A stretch of 62,104 bases of DNA, taken from assembly GCF_937468385.1 (NCBI RefSeq), contig NZ_CALBWS010000032.1, positions 1-62,104 on the forward strand. The letters are read 5' to 3'. Source of the stretch: Neobacillus rhizosphaerae. Lineage in GTDB: Bacteria > Bacillota > Bacilli > Bacillales > Cytobacillaceae. Below are positions 1 through 8,288 of this stretch, one piece after another. Under the pieces are notes generated by a model. The model searched no databases, was not told the origin of the DNA, and saw only the letters and a list, made by a program, of their open reading frames with translations. The position numbers and the translations under genes were made by a program. Every line of letters starts with the position of its first letter. Within the stretch, counting starts at the first letter, position 1.

Positions 1-1
1 C

Positions 2-208
2 TTAATAAGTGATAGAGGATCTGCTTATTATAATGTATTTGAAATCCTAATTTTTGCTATTATTTTCAATAGAACGGAAAATAAAGTATTTAAGATAATC
101 CTTCTGCTTTTTATTATTCTATATTCCATATATAATATTAATTCAATTATTCTAAGTGGCAAAGAAACATATCAGTTTTTTGAACCATATAAGAGTATAT
201 TGTTTTAA
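2..208 (+). CDS. EpsG/Wzy-type polysaccharide polymerase, C-terminal part
   Basis: This open frame enters from the left edge of the window and stops at 206-208. The visible 68 residues are hydrophobic with one clear membrane segment (around residues 30-50). They end in a short polar tail, SGKETYQFFEPYKSIL, which resembles the end of EpsG-family polymerases. These proteins join oligosaccharide repeat units at the outer face of the membrane. The next glycosyltransferase starts 13 bases later, so the two are probably co-transcribed. The start and most of the protein lie outside the window; the family call rests on the tail and the context. Confidence 0.6.
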   Translation, partial: LISDRGSAYYNVFEILIFAIIFNRTENKVFKIILLLFIILYSIYNINSIILSGKETYQFFEPYKSILF

Positions 209-221
209 ATAAGGAGAAGCT

Positions 222-1523
222 ATGAACTACATCATTGTTGAAACGGGTAAAACATTGGGAGGCATAGAAAATTTTATTATTGAAACTGTTAAGAAGTTAA
301 CCTCAGATGGTAATAAAGTTTTTATTTTAACAAAAACGAACACGACTATTTATCATCAAGAATTAATAAATAAAAGTAATATTGAGATCATTAACTTAGG
401 AATAAATAAACCGGTAGAATACTTATTAAATAGTGACATCAAAAAGTTAAAAGATTATTGTTATCAGCATATAACCAGGAAAATGGGCAATGGTGTTACA
501 ACAGTAATCTGCCCTTTCTTTGATAATCTTCAATTAGGATTACTATTATTTGCCGAAGATACAAGTTATCGTATATTTCATATCTGGGGACACCCAGAAG
601 ATTGGGTCAAAACATTAAAGATATATAAAAACAGTGGCTTCCATAAAAGGAAGATTAAAAACAGTAAATATTTCTATCAGAAATCACTCTTAAGTAAACT
701 TTTTAAGGAAGATGCTGACTTTTATGGTGGAAGAATAGTTCCTGTATTTAATAGTTGGTATTATGAAACAGAACTATCACCAGAAAAGATATGTACCTTT
801 CCAATCGAAGATATAAAGAAACCATACCAAGAAATAACTTATACTCTAGACGGAAAGATAAAGGTATTGTGGTGTGGTCGATTTGACGAATGGAAAAACG
901 AGGCAATAATACACATAAGTAAATGTTTAGACAGTATCTCACAAAATACGGATATGGATATTTCCTTTGATATTATTGGTTACGGTTCAAAGAAGAATAC
1001 ACTTTATGTAAAAAATAATATTTCTTCTAAGAATATAGAAGTGAATTTCTTAAGCTATGTAAGTCCGCAAGATTTATCTGGGGTAATGAAGGAATATCAT
1101 TTAGGAATTGGCATGGGATTAAGTGTAAAGAAGATGGCGCAAGTAGGATTGCCATCAATTGTCATAGATAGTGTTGATAATAAAAACATAGATAAACTTA
1201 AAGCTGAATGGTTATTCAATACTTTTGAAGGAGACGCTGGAGATGGGTATTATTTTGAAATGGTAGGACAACCACTAAATAATAGACATCAATTAATGGA
1301 ACTTTTGAGTGAAGTTATTAACAATCAACATCTGTTAGAAGTTTACAGCCGGAGATCTAGAGAATTTGTTGAGGAGAACTATTCGCAGGACAAACAAATT
1401 GAAAGTTTTATTTCATGTTCCAATAAATCCCTTTTTCGAGGAATTGGTCAAAAAATCTATAGAAGAAATATTCTATTAAGAGTGCTCTTTAGTATTTACT
1501 CTTTATTAGCAGGAAAGAATTAA
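222..1523 (+). CDS. Glycosyltransferase, GT4-like, divergent
   Basis: A 433-residue cytoplasmic protein with an AAGGAG site 7 bases before ATG. The N-terminus (MNYIIVETGKTLGGIENF) has the GG loop of GT-B enzymes that bind a nucleotide sugar. The segment KVLWCGRFDEWKNE near residue 215 corresponds to the start of the second Rossmann domain (usually 'GRL...KG'). The usual C-terminal 'PSxYEGxPxxxLEA' motif is replaced by a weaker GIGMGLSVKKMAQVGLPSIV stretch, so donor binding may differ from standard GT4 proteins. It sits between a polymerase tail and a flippase and probably adds one sugar of the repeat unit. Substrate cannot be assigned. Confidence 0.75.
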   Translation: MNYIIVETGKTLGGIENFIIETVKKLTSDGNKVFILTKTNTTIYHQELINKSNIEIINLGINKPVEYLLNSDIKKLKDYCYQHITRKMGNGVTTVICPFFDNLQLGLLLFAEDTSYRIFHIWGHPEDWVKTLKIYKNSGFHKRKIKNSKYFYQKSLLSKLFKEDADFYGGRIVPVFNSWYYETELSPEKICTFPIEDIKKPYQEITYTLDGKIKVLWCGRFDEWKNEAIIHISKCLDSISQNTDMDISFDIIGYGSKKNTLYVKNNISSKNIEVNFLSYVSPQDLSGVMKEYHLGIGMGLSVKKMAQVGLPSIVIDSVDNKNIDKLKAEWLFNTFEGDAGDGYYFEMVGQPLNNRHQLMELLSEVINNQHLLEVYSRRSREFVEENYSQDKQIESFISCSNKSLFRGIGQKIYRRNILLRVLFSIYSLLAGKN

Positions 1524-1611
1524 GATAATCAAAGGTGATATGGTTTTCTATATAAAGTGAATATATTTAGTATTATTTTGATTTAGAATTTTTTGTTTTG
1601 TTATTACTTAT

Positions 1612-1903
1612 CTTTCCCAGTCCAAAATAGGCACAACTTTAACAGTAATGTCATTCTTTGTTGTCTTGACATTCGAGCATAATATGCTTTTGTTTCCCTG
1701 AATAGGTGTAGCTAATCGGTACAGATCAATTAACGATACCAATTCCCCACCGACTTGATATCGTTGATTTCCCTTCTTGATCATTCCAATAACATCAAGC
1801 CCCCGATCAACAATTGCTGTGATCAGGGGCTTGATGAGTGGACCATGTGTCCATTAAAGCATAGGAAGCACTATTACAAAGAACGAGGTATTTTTTCACG
1901 TCT
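1612..1903 (-). pseudogene. IS4-family transposase remnant
   Basis: Reading the minus strand gives SASYALMDTW in one frame, then PLIKPLITAIVDRGLDVIGM and RYQVGGELVSLIDLYRLATP in another. This is the DDE-domain core (second Asp region) of Bacillus IS4-type transposases. A frameshift lies near 1850 and both ends are missing, so it cannot encode a working enzyme. It accounts for most of the 500-base spacer between the glycosyltransferase and flippase genes. No terminal repeats are seen. The stretch 1920-2026 holds nothing I recognise beyond the ribosome site of the next gene. Confidence 0.75.
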
Positions 1904-2026
1904 TAAACTCGATGTAAAGCAATAGAGTTAAGACGTTATAAGACTGTAGCAGTACCACTTTGAATTCGCTTTCAAGATGCGAAAGTAGAGTTATTATAAA
2001 TGAATTAATCAATTAGGGAGATAAAG

Positions 2027-3478
2027 ATGCAAGAGAGTTTATTTAGAAAGTTTATTAATTTTGCCTACGGAAGTGTAGCTATTGTTTTAATTAGTTTTAT
2101 TTCTATTCCTTTATTGACTAGAATACTTACTCCAGAAGAATATGGTAACTATTCTTTATTTGTGATAACATCCAATATTTTTTCAATAATAATCTTATTT
2201 GGTTTTGATCAGTCTTTTGTTAAGTTTTATAATGAAGAAAAAGTTGAAAACCGAAGTACATTGCTATATAGATGTATGATTATCCCACTTGTGATTAGCG
2301 GTTTAATTCCTCTATTGTATCTGATGTTCCTAAAGGTATTTAATTATGGTGGTATTGGATCCCAATCAACCAATTTTTTACTTATTATTAATTCGCTTTT
2401 TTTAGCAGCGAACACTTTCCTTCTGTTAGTTACAAGAATGCAGCAAAAAGGTAAGTTATATTCAGTTTTGCTAGTAACAAACAAGAGCCTATTCCTCTTT
2501 TTTATCTTAATTTTGTTGGTTTTAAAAACCGGATCAATAAGCCTGGAAACAGTTCTTTATTTTATGGTAATTGGGAATTTTCTCACACTATTAATTGCTA
2601 TTTTAATCGAGAAACAATTTCTAAATCCCAAAACCATAACTAAGGTTAATTTGACTAGTTTTCCTAAGTTAACTCATTTTGCTGTACCAATGCTAATTTC
2701 TTTATTAGTAAATCTTATTTTTCAAACTTTAGATAGATTTAGTTTGAAACTTTGGGCTTCTGATGCGGAATTAGGAATATACTCTGCGGCAATGACTTTA
2801 GCTGGAATGTTATCAATAATACAATCTTCCTTTACGACATTTTGGACTCCTGTCGCGTTTCAAAGATACAATGATAACCCGGCCGATAAAGTTTTCTTTG
2901 AAAGAATAAATTACATTATATCATTTTGTATGCTACAAATCGGAGTTTTATCTATAGTGAGTAAAAACCTTTTTGTTCTTTTTTTAGGTGAAAGTTTCAG
3001 GAATGCTTCGTTTATTATACCCTTTTTAATATTTTTTCCAATATTAAATACTGTATCTGAAACTACACAAATAGGAATAAACTTCAAAAACAAACCGAAA
3101 TTTCATGTGTTTGTATCAATTATCACTTTAGCCTGTAATGTTATATTATTATTCATTCTAGTTCCACGTATAGGTGCTAAAGGGGCATCCATTTCAATAG
3201 GTTTTTCTTATATTATATTCTTTTTATTAAAAACCATCTTTTCGCAAAAATTGATAAAGTATAATTTTGAAATAAGAAAGTTTATGATAGCATTATCTTT
3301 GCTAACCTTTTATGCATTTTATTCAACCTTTGTAACTTATAATATTTCTCACATTTTTTTTGGAATAGTTTTAATCGTAGTGTACTCATTATTATATAGA
3401 AGAGTTTTTTCTTTAATCCACGAATATTTACTTGCTATATATATAAAGAAGAGTAAACACACTAGTACCAACTCTTAA
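2027..3478 (+). CDS. Polysaccharide flippase (Wzx-like)
   Basis: A 483-residue integral membrane protein with about 12-14 hydrophobic segments spread over its whole length, as in the MOP superfamily of lipid-linked oligosaccharide exporters. The start LFRKFINFAYGSVAIVLISF followed by RILTPEEYGNYSLF is the typical opening of this family (amphipathic helix, first membrane span, 'L(T/S)PxEYG'). A GGGAG site precedes ATG. It would flip undecaprenyl-diphosphate-linked repeat units across the membrane for the polymerase. A second, unrelated-looking flippase lies at 35564, so the window probably serves two glycans. Confidence 0.85.
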   Translation: MQESLFRKFINFAYGSVAIVLISFISIPLLTRILTPEEYGNYSLFVITSNIFSIIILFGFDQSFVKFYNEEKVENRSTLLYRCMIIPLVISGLIPLLYLMFLKVFNYGGIGSQSTNFLLIINSLFLAANTFLLLVTRMQQKGKLYSVLLVTNKSLFLFFILILLVLKTGSISLETVLYFMVIGNFLTLLIAILIEKQFLNPKTITKVNLTSFPKLTHFAVPMLISLLVNLIFQTLDRFSLKLWASDAELGIYSAAMTLAGMLSIIQSSFTTFWTPVAFQRYNDNPADKVFFERINYIISFCMLQIGVLSIVSKNLFVLFLGESFRNASFIIPFLIFFPILNTVSETTQIGINFKNKPKFHVFVSIITLACNVILLFILVPRIGAKGASISIGFSYIIFFLLKTIFSQKLIKYNFEIRKFMIALSLLTFYAFYSTFVTYNISHIFFGIVLIVVYSLLYRRVFSLIHEYLLAIYIKKSKHTSTNS

Positions 3479-3562
3479 TAAAACTCTATATTGGGTGTTT
3501 TTATTAATAAAGTCAAAGTTAATTCTAAGCTATTGGATGATTTCGAAGGAGAGGGAAGCAGG

Positions 3563-4696
3563 ATGATTAATTTTAATGTTCCGCTTGTTTTAGGTAATGA
3601 AATAGATTATCTGAATGATGCGATCACCTTAAATAAAAAAATATGTGGTGATGGGGAATTTACAAAAAAATGCAATAAATGGATTGAAGAGAACTTTCAT
3701 GTAAAGAAATCATTATTAACAACTTCTTGTACACATGCTTTAGAGATGGCGGCTATATTGGCAGAAATAAAGGAAGGTGATGAAGTTATAATGCCTTCTT
3801 ATACTTTTGTTTCCACTGCAAATGCTTTTGTATTGAGAGGAGCAAAAATTATTTTCGTAGATATAAGGCCAGATACTATGAATATAGATGAAAATTTAAT
3901 CGAACAAGCAATTACAAAGAGAACAAAAGCAATTGTGCCGGTTCATTATGCAGGTATAGCATGTGAAATGGATAAAATATTAGAAATTGCTGAAAAGTAT
4001 GATCTCTTTGTTATCGAGGATGCTGCACAAGGTGTAATGTCTAGTTATAAGGGGAAAAGGTTAGGGACATTTGGACAATTTGGATGTTTTAGTTTTCATG
4101 AAACAAAAAATTACAGTATGGGTGAGGGTGGTTCGCTCTTAATTAATCAGGAAAGATTTATAGAGCGTGCTGAGATTATAAGAGAAAAGGGTACTAATAG
4201 AAGTAATTTTATTAAGGGGCAAGTTGATAAATATACATGGGTAGATTTAGGTTCTTCATACTTACCAAGCGATATGAATGCAGCGTTTTTATATGCACAA
4301 CTAGAAGAGGCGGATTTAGTAAATAACAACAGATTAAACAGCTGGAATCAATATTACAATTCTTTAGGTGAATTAGAGAAAAAGGGATTTATAACCTTGC
4401 CGACGATTCCAGAAGGTTGCACTCATAATGCACACATGTTTTATATCAAGGTTGAGAATTCACAATTGAGAGCAGAATTAATAGAACATCTTAAAAATAA
4501 TGGAATTATTGCTACATTTCATTATATTCCTCTTCATTCAGCCCCTGCAGGGTTGGAGTTCGGTGAGTTTAGAGGTATAGATAATTTCACTACAAAAGAA
4601 AGCGAACGGTTAGTAAGATTACCTCTTTATTTTGGATTAAAGAAAGAAGAAATAGAACAAGTTGTAGATGCCATAAATGAGTTTTATTCCAAATAA
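3563..4696 (+). CDS. dTDP-4-amino-4,6-dideoxygalactose transaminase-like (WecE/RffA type)
   Basis: A DegT/DnrJ/EryC1/StrS-family PLP enzyme of 377 residues. The frame is open from 3491, but ATG 3563 has a GGAGAGGG site and gives the family's usual start (MINFNVPLVLGNEIDYL), so I chose it. Visible motifs are TTSCTHALEMAA, the VIEDAAQG aspartate that contacts the PLP nitrogen, and SFHETKNYSMGEGG with the Schiff-base lysine near residue 182. WecE-type enzymes transfer an amino group from glutamate to dTDP-4-keto-6-deoxyglucose. The neighbouring RmlA, GNAT and RmlB genes support that substrate; it is an inference from context and motif style. Confidence 0.8.
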   Translation: MINFNVPLVLGNEIDYLNDAITLNKKICGDGEFTKKCNKWIEENFHVKKSLLTTSCTHALEMAAILAEIKEGDEVIMPSYTFVSTANAFVLRGAKIIFVDIRPDTMNIDENLIEQAITKRTKAIVPVHYAGIACEMDKILEIAEKYDLFVIEDAAQGVMSSYKGKRLGTFGQFGCFSFHETKNYSMGEGGSLLINQERFIERAEIIREKGTNRSNFIKGQVDKYTWVDLGSSYLPSDMNAAFLYAQLEEADLVNNNRLNSWNQYYNSLGELEKKGFITLPTIPEGCTHNAHMFYIKVENSQLRAELIEHLKNNGIIATFHYIPLHSAPAGLEFGEFRGIDNFTTKESERLVRLPLYFGLKKEEIEQVVDAINEFYSK

Positions 4697-4711
4697 AAGA
4701 GGAGGTATCCA

Positions 4712-5614
4712 ATGAAAGGAATAATATTAGCAGGTGGATCAGGGACTCGATTGTATCCACTAACAAAAGTAATATCGAAACAATTAATGCCTATTTATGA
4801 TAAACCCATGATATATTACCCTCTTTCTGTATTAATGTTATCAGGAATACGGGAAATACTCATTATCTCAACCCCAGAGGATTTACCTAGATTTGAACAA
4901 CTACTAGGAGATGGAAATGAAATAGGGCTATCACTCAGATATGCAGTTCAAGAAGTACCAAATGGCCTTGCTGAAGCATTTATTATTGGGGAAGAGTTTA
5001 TTGGGGACGACTCCGTTGCATTAATTTTAGGAGACAATATATTCTTTGGACCAGGTTTCTCTAATTTGTTAAAAAGGGTAACTAAAAGGACTGAAGGAGC
5101 AACATTGTTCGGTTATAACGTGAAAGATCCAGAACGATTTGGTGTAGTTGAATTCGATAAAGATTATAACGTACTATCTTTGGAAGAAAAGCCTATATCC
5201 CCGAAATCTAATTTCGCAATAACTGGTTTATATTTTTATGACAATGATGTTGTGAATATCGCTAAGGGCATTCGACCATCAGTAAGAGGCGAATTAGAAA
5301 TTACAGATATTAATAAAGTTTATTTAGAAAAGAAGCATCTGAAGGTGGAATTATTAGGGCGTGGTTTTGCCTGGCTAGATACAGGAACACATGAATCATT
5401 GTTAGAGGCTTCCCAATTAATTTATAATATTGAAAAACGTCAAAAATATAAAATTGCTTGTTTAGAGGAAATTGCCTATAGAAATAGATATATAAACAAA
5501 GAACAGTTGTTGTACTTGGCAAGTTCTCAATCGAAAAATGATTATGGTCAGTATTTAATAGATATCACAAATGAAAGAAAAACAGATATTCAAGAAGTGG
5601 ATTACCTAGATTGA
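4712..5614 (+). CDS. rfbA: Glucose-1-phosphate thymidylyltransferase
   Basis: A 300-residue RmlA-type nucleotidyltransferase making dTDP-glucose from dTTP and glucose-1-phosphate. The signature GGSGTRLYPLT (residues 8-18), followed by KQLMPIYDKPMIYYPLS and LILGDNIFFG, is canonical. So are the EEKP motif and GRGFAWLDTGTHESLLEA. It lies 15 bases after the aminotransferase with an AGGAGG site. It supplies the activated sugar for RmlB (6346). No rmlC or rmlD is present in the window, so the product is unlikely to be rhamnose here. Confidence 0.95.
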   Translation: MKGIILAGGSGTRLYPLTKVISKQLMPIYDKPMIYYPLSVLMLSGIREILIISTPEDLPRFEQLLGDGNEIGLSLRYAVQEVPNGLAEAFIIGEEFIGDDSVALILGDNIFFGPGFSNLLKRVTKRTEGATLFGYNVKDPERFGVVEFDKDYNVLSLEEKPISPKSNFAITGLYFYDNDVVNIAKGIRPSVRGELEITDINKVYLEKKHLKVELLGRGFAWLDTGTHESLLEASQLIYNIEKRQKYKIACLEEIAYRNRYINKEQLLYLASSQSKNDYGQYLIDITNERKTDIQEVDYLD

Positions 5615-5650
5615 CCATATATTAAGGTAGAATTCATAGGGGTGTGACTG

Positions 5651-6328
5651 ATGTTGGGAATTAACTTTATTCCATGGGATTCTAAGACGTTTGGAATTAA
5701 GTGTTATGATATTGTCTCCTATAATGAGGAAGTATTAAAGCAAACGGATGATAAAGAAGGTCACTTTACAATCAAGGTCAATCCGTTGAGTGATAAATCA
5801 TTATTGCAAAGATATGGGTTTTATTATGTAGATACATTAATACAACCTAATTGTGAAAAAGATAATTTTAAAAGCTTTAAATTCGAAAAAGATACTTTAA
5901 GAATAGATACAAATCATGTTGATTATGACTTGGAATTATTCACTGATATGTTTGATGGTCTATTCCGACATGGAAGATTCCATAGGGATTTTAATATTAA
6001 TAACGATGATGCAGATAAGAGATATATGTCTTGGTTTAAGCAAATTTTTGACGAGGGAGTAATACATGTTTGTTTATACGAAGACAATGCGGTTGGTTTT
6101 ATGGCATATAAAGGTAATGACTTATTGTTGACGGGATTAGACAAAAGTGTAAAAGGCAAAGGACTTGCAAAGTACTTTTGGAGTGAATCTTGTAAAGTTA
6201 TTCTAAACAATTATGGTTCTTTTATTACATCTGTTTCAGCAACGAATTTAGCGGCATTAAATCTCTATAACTCTTTAGGATTTAAGTTTAATAATCCTAT
6301 TGATGTATATCATAAATTTAACAGTTGA
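5651..6328 (+). CDS. GNAT acetyltransferase, WecD/RffC-like
   Basis: A 225-residue protein. The N-terminal half contains FIPWDSKTFGIK, matching the 'WDSxFFG' opening of WecD-type acetyltransferases, then GRFHRDFNINNDDADKRYMSWF. The C-terminal half has GNAT motif A as GLDKSVKGKGLAKYFW, with the acetyl-CoA pyrophosphate loop, and the terminal LYNSLGFKF. WecD N-acetylates dTDP-4-amino-4,6-dideoxygalactose to dTDP-Fuc4NAc. Sitting between rmlA and rmlB and after a WecE-like transaminase, it completes that pathway. A different acyl group or amino sugar cannot be ruled out. Confidence 0.75.
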   Translation: MLGINFIPWDSKTFGIKCYDIVSYNEEVLKQTDDKEGHFTIKVNPLSDKSLLQRYGFYYVDTLIQPNCEKDNFKSFKFEKDTLRIDTNHVDYDLELFTDMFDGLFRHGRFHRDFNINNDDADKRYMSWFKQIFDEGVIHVCLYEDNAVGFMAYKGNDLLLTGLDKSVKGKGLAKYFWSESCKVILNNYGSFITSVSATNLAALNLYNSLGFKFNNPIDVYHKFNS

Positions 6329-6345
6329 CATTCTTGGGAGGAATA

Positions 6346-7374
6346 ATGAAAAGGGTGAAAATATTAATTACTGGCGGAGCAGGGTTCATTGGTGGCAATT
6401 TTGTTCAACATATGGTGAACAAATATCCACTGTATGACATTTACAATGTAGATTTATTAACTTATGCGGGTGATTTAGCCAAGCATCGCGATATAGAGAA
6501 GAAAGAAAACTATCATTTTGTTAAAGCAGATATTACTGATCGTGATGCAATAATGTCTCTTTTTGAAAAAGAAAAGTTTGATTATGTAGCCCATTTTGCA
6601 GCAGAAAGTCATGTTGACCGTTCAATTACGGAGCCAGAGATATTTGTTCATACCAATGTGTTGGGAACACAGGTCCTACTAGATGCAGCCAAGCAATTTG
6701 GTGTTAGTAAATTTGTGCATGTTTCAACAGACGAAGTCTACGGGGAATTAGATTTCGATCCAACCACATTATTTACGGAAGAAACTCCGTTACAACCAAA
6801 TAGCCCATACAGTGCAAGTAAGGCGTCATCAGACCTCTTGGTTCGGGCTTATCATGAAACATTTGGTCTCCCAATCAATATTACTCGATGTTCAAATAAC
6901 TATGGACCGTTCCATTTCCCAGAGAAGTTAATCCCATTAACGATCTCTCGAGTCTTAAATGATGAAAAGATACCAGTTTATGGTGATGGAAAAAACATCC
7001 GGGATTGGTTGCATGTACTAGATCACTGTGTAGCAATTGACCTTGTCTTGCATGAAGGGACTACTGGCGAAGTATATAATGTCGGCGGTCATAATGAGCG
7101 AACTAACCTAGAAGTTGTAAAAACAATCATTACTGCTTTAGGAAAATCAGAAGAGTTAATTGAATTTGTAACGGACCGTTTAGGCCATGATAAGCGCTAT
7201 GCTATTGATCCTACTAAATTGGAGAAGTTAGGTTGGAAACCAACATACAGCTTTGAGACAGGTATTGCCCAGACCATTGAATGGTATCTTGACAACAAAT
7301 GGTGGTGGGAACAAATTCTTAGTGGGGAATATCAGGATTATTTTAAAAAACAGTATTCGTTAAGTAATGACTGA
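6346..7374 (+). CDS. rfbB: dTDP-glucose 4,6-dehydratase
   Basis: A 342-residue extended short-chain dehydrogenase. The frame opens at 6325, but GGGAGG precedes ATG 6346, which I take as the start. It shows the NAD-binding TGGAGFIGGNF, the active-site STDEVYGE (Thr-Asp-Glu) and YSASKASS with Tyr155 and Lys159. SNNYGPFHFPEKLIPL is typical of RmlB, and FETGIAQTIEWYLDNKWWW is its usual C-terminus. It converts dTDP-glucose to dTDP-4-keto-6-deoxyglucose, the substrate of the upstream transaminase. It is the last gene of this cluster; an IS-scarred spacer follows. Confidence 0.95.
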   Translation: MKRVKILITGGAGFIGGNFVQHMVNKYPLYDIYNVDLLTYAGDLAKHRDIEKKENYHFVKADITDRDAIMSLFEKEKFDYVAHFAAESHVDRSITEPEIFVHTNVLGTQVLLDAAKQFGVSKFVHVSTDEVYGELDFDPTTLFTEETPLQPNSPYSASKASSDLLVRAYHETFGLPINITRCSNNYGPFHFPEKLIPLTISRVLNDEKIPVYGDGKNIRDWLHVLDHCVAIDLVLHEGTTGEVYNVGGHNERTNLEVVKTIITALGKSEELIEFVTDRLGHDKRYAIDPTKLEKLGWKPTYSFETGIAQTIEWYLDNKWWWEQILSGEYQDYFKKQYSLSND

Positions 7375-7544
7375 TTTAAATAATACTTTTTGGACTGGAA
7401 TCTTTGCTTTTATCAATGGATAGTGGTTACTTTATTTATTAGTCAATGAAAGTTTTAATTTTAGTTCCGCTACACTTGTTTTTTGAGGCAAGATAACCTT
7501 AACATCTTGTTGGTCAGTGAAGAAAGTACTTTTTATTATCGTTG

Positions 7545-7690
7545 GGCAAGGAACCCACAAAAGACAAATAAGTCCAAACTATTTGCAATCATACAAGCGT
7601 GAAGCGTTACTCTTATTCGCTTCGTGAGATCCCAACCGATTAACTTACGGAAGTATAAATCCATGACGAAAGCTAAATAGATCTATCCTT
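7545..7690 (-). pseudogene. IS3-family OrfB (rve integrase core) fragment
   Basis: The minus strand reads AFVMDLYFRKLIGWDLTKRI without interruption, continuing RVTLHACMIANSLDLF. This is the conserved segment after the first catalytic Asp in IS3-family OrfB transposases ('YLxxVMDLYSRKIVGW'). Only about 45 codons remain and there is no OrfA. It is a dead relic marking an old insertion at the end of the polysaccharide cluster. Confidence 0.7.
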
Positions 7691-7716
7691 TCATTGTTCA
7701 AATAAGAAAAAAAGGG

Positions 7717-7777
7717 GCCTGACCCCATAGCCATCAAGTTAAGAGCACTCAAAAATTCTTTTTGAGTGCTCTTAACT
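7717..7777. repeat. IS231/IS4-like terminal sequence with 19-bp perfect inverted repeat
   Basis: GGGGCCTGACCCCATAGCCA followed by TCAAGTTAAGAG resembles the outer end of IS231-type IS4 elements, whose termini contain CATGCCCATCAA. Inside it, 7737-7755 and 7759-7777 are exact 19-base inverted copies (left arm AGTTAAGAGCACTCAAAAA) separated by TTC. It could be a solo IS end, the residue of a very short MITE, or act as a bidirectional terminator. No transposase frame is attached. Confidence 0.5.
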
Positions 7778-7989
7778 ATTTACTGATTTAAGGTAAGCCC
7801 GAATTATAAAAAATAGCGTACCTACCGGTACGCATGATAAATAGCCGTATATTGAATAAAAACAACACAAAGGGACTAAAAGCCAATAAAGGTGGTTTGG
7901 GAGTGATATTTGTCCAATAGTGAGTTCGATCAAAAGAAAGAGCCAGTTTTTTTATCTAACTTTAGACTTAATGATCATTTTAAGTAACC

Positions 7990-8060
7990 TTTTTAAATAC
8001 CAGTCAGTTTTCCCGATTTATTCCTCGAAATCCCCGATTTACACGCCAACCCCATCGAAC
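7990..8060. repeat. Degenerate copy of the TTTACCCGTC repeat block at 10451
   Basis: This 71-bp stretch aligns collinearly with 10451-10524, from TTTTTAAA through CAGTTTTCC and CGAAATCC to CCCCATCGAAC. The two blocks are direct repeats flanking the choline-binding-type gene at 8289. The rest of the 7375-8288 spacer holds the IS relics, a short palindrome GCGTACC-tacc-GGTACGC near 7817, and otherwise nothing I recognise. Confidence 0.6.
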
Positions 8061-8288
8061 TACTCACAATGGCAGACAAAACACCATTCTCCTCATTGCT
8101 TAAAGGAACTTGCCCAACAAATAAAAATATACCAGCTCAACAAATTGAGGTCACAAAATACCTCCTCGTTTTTCAAAAAAAAAACAAATAATCAAATTGA
8201 AAAATGCCCTAGGAAAAACTATGATAGAGTTATAGAATAATAAATGGAAATTTATTTAAAAATTAGGTAATCATAGAAAAAGGAGGAA

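Noticed and set aside
4712..7374. dTDP-rhamnose pathway
   Set aside because: rmlA and rmlB are present but no rmlC or rmlD; a WecE-like transaminase and a WecD-like acetyltransferase point to an amino sugar instead.
7920..8240. 106-residue open frame on the plus strand
   Set aside because: No ribosome site, biased low-complexity composition, and it overlaps the degenerate repeat block 7990-8060.
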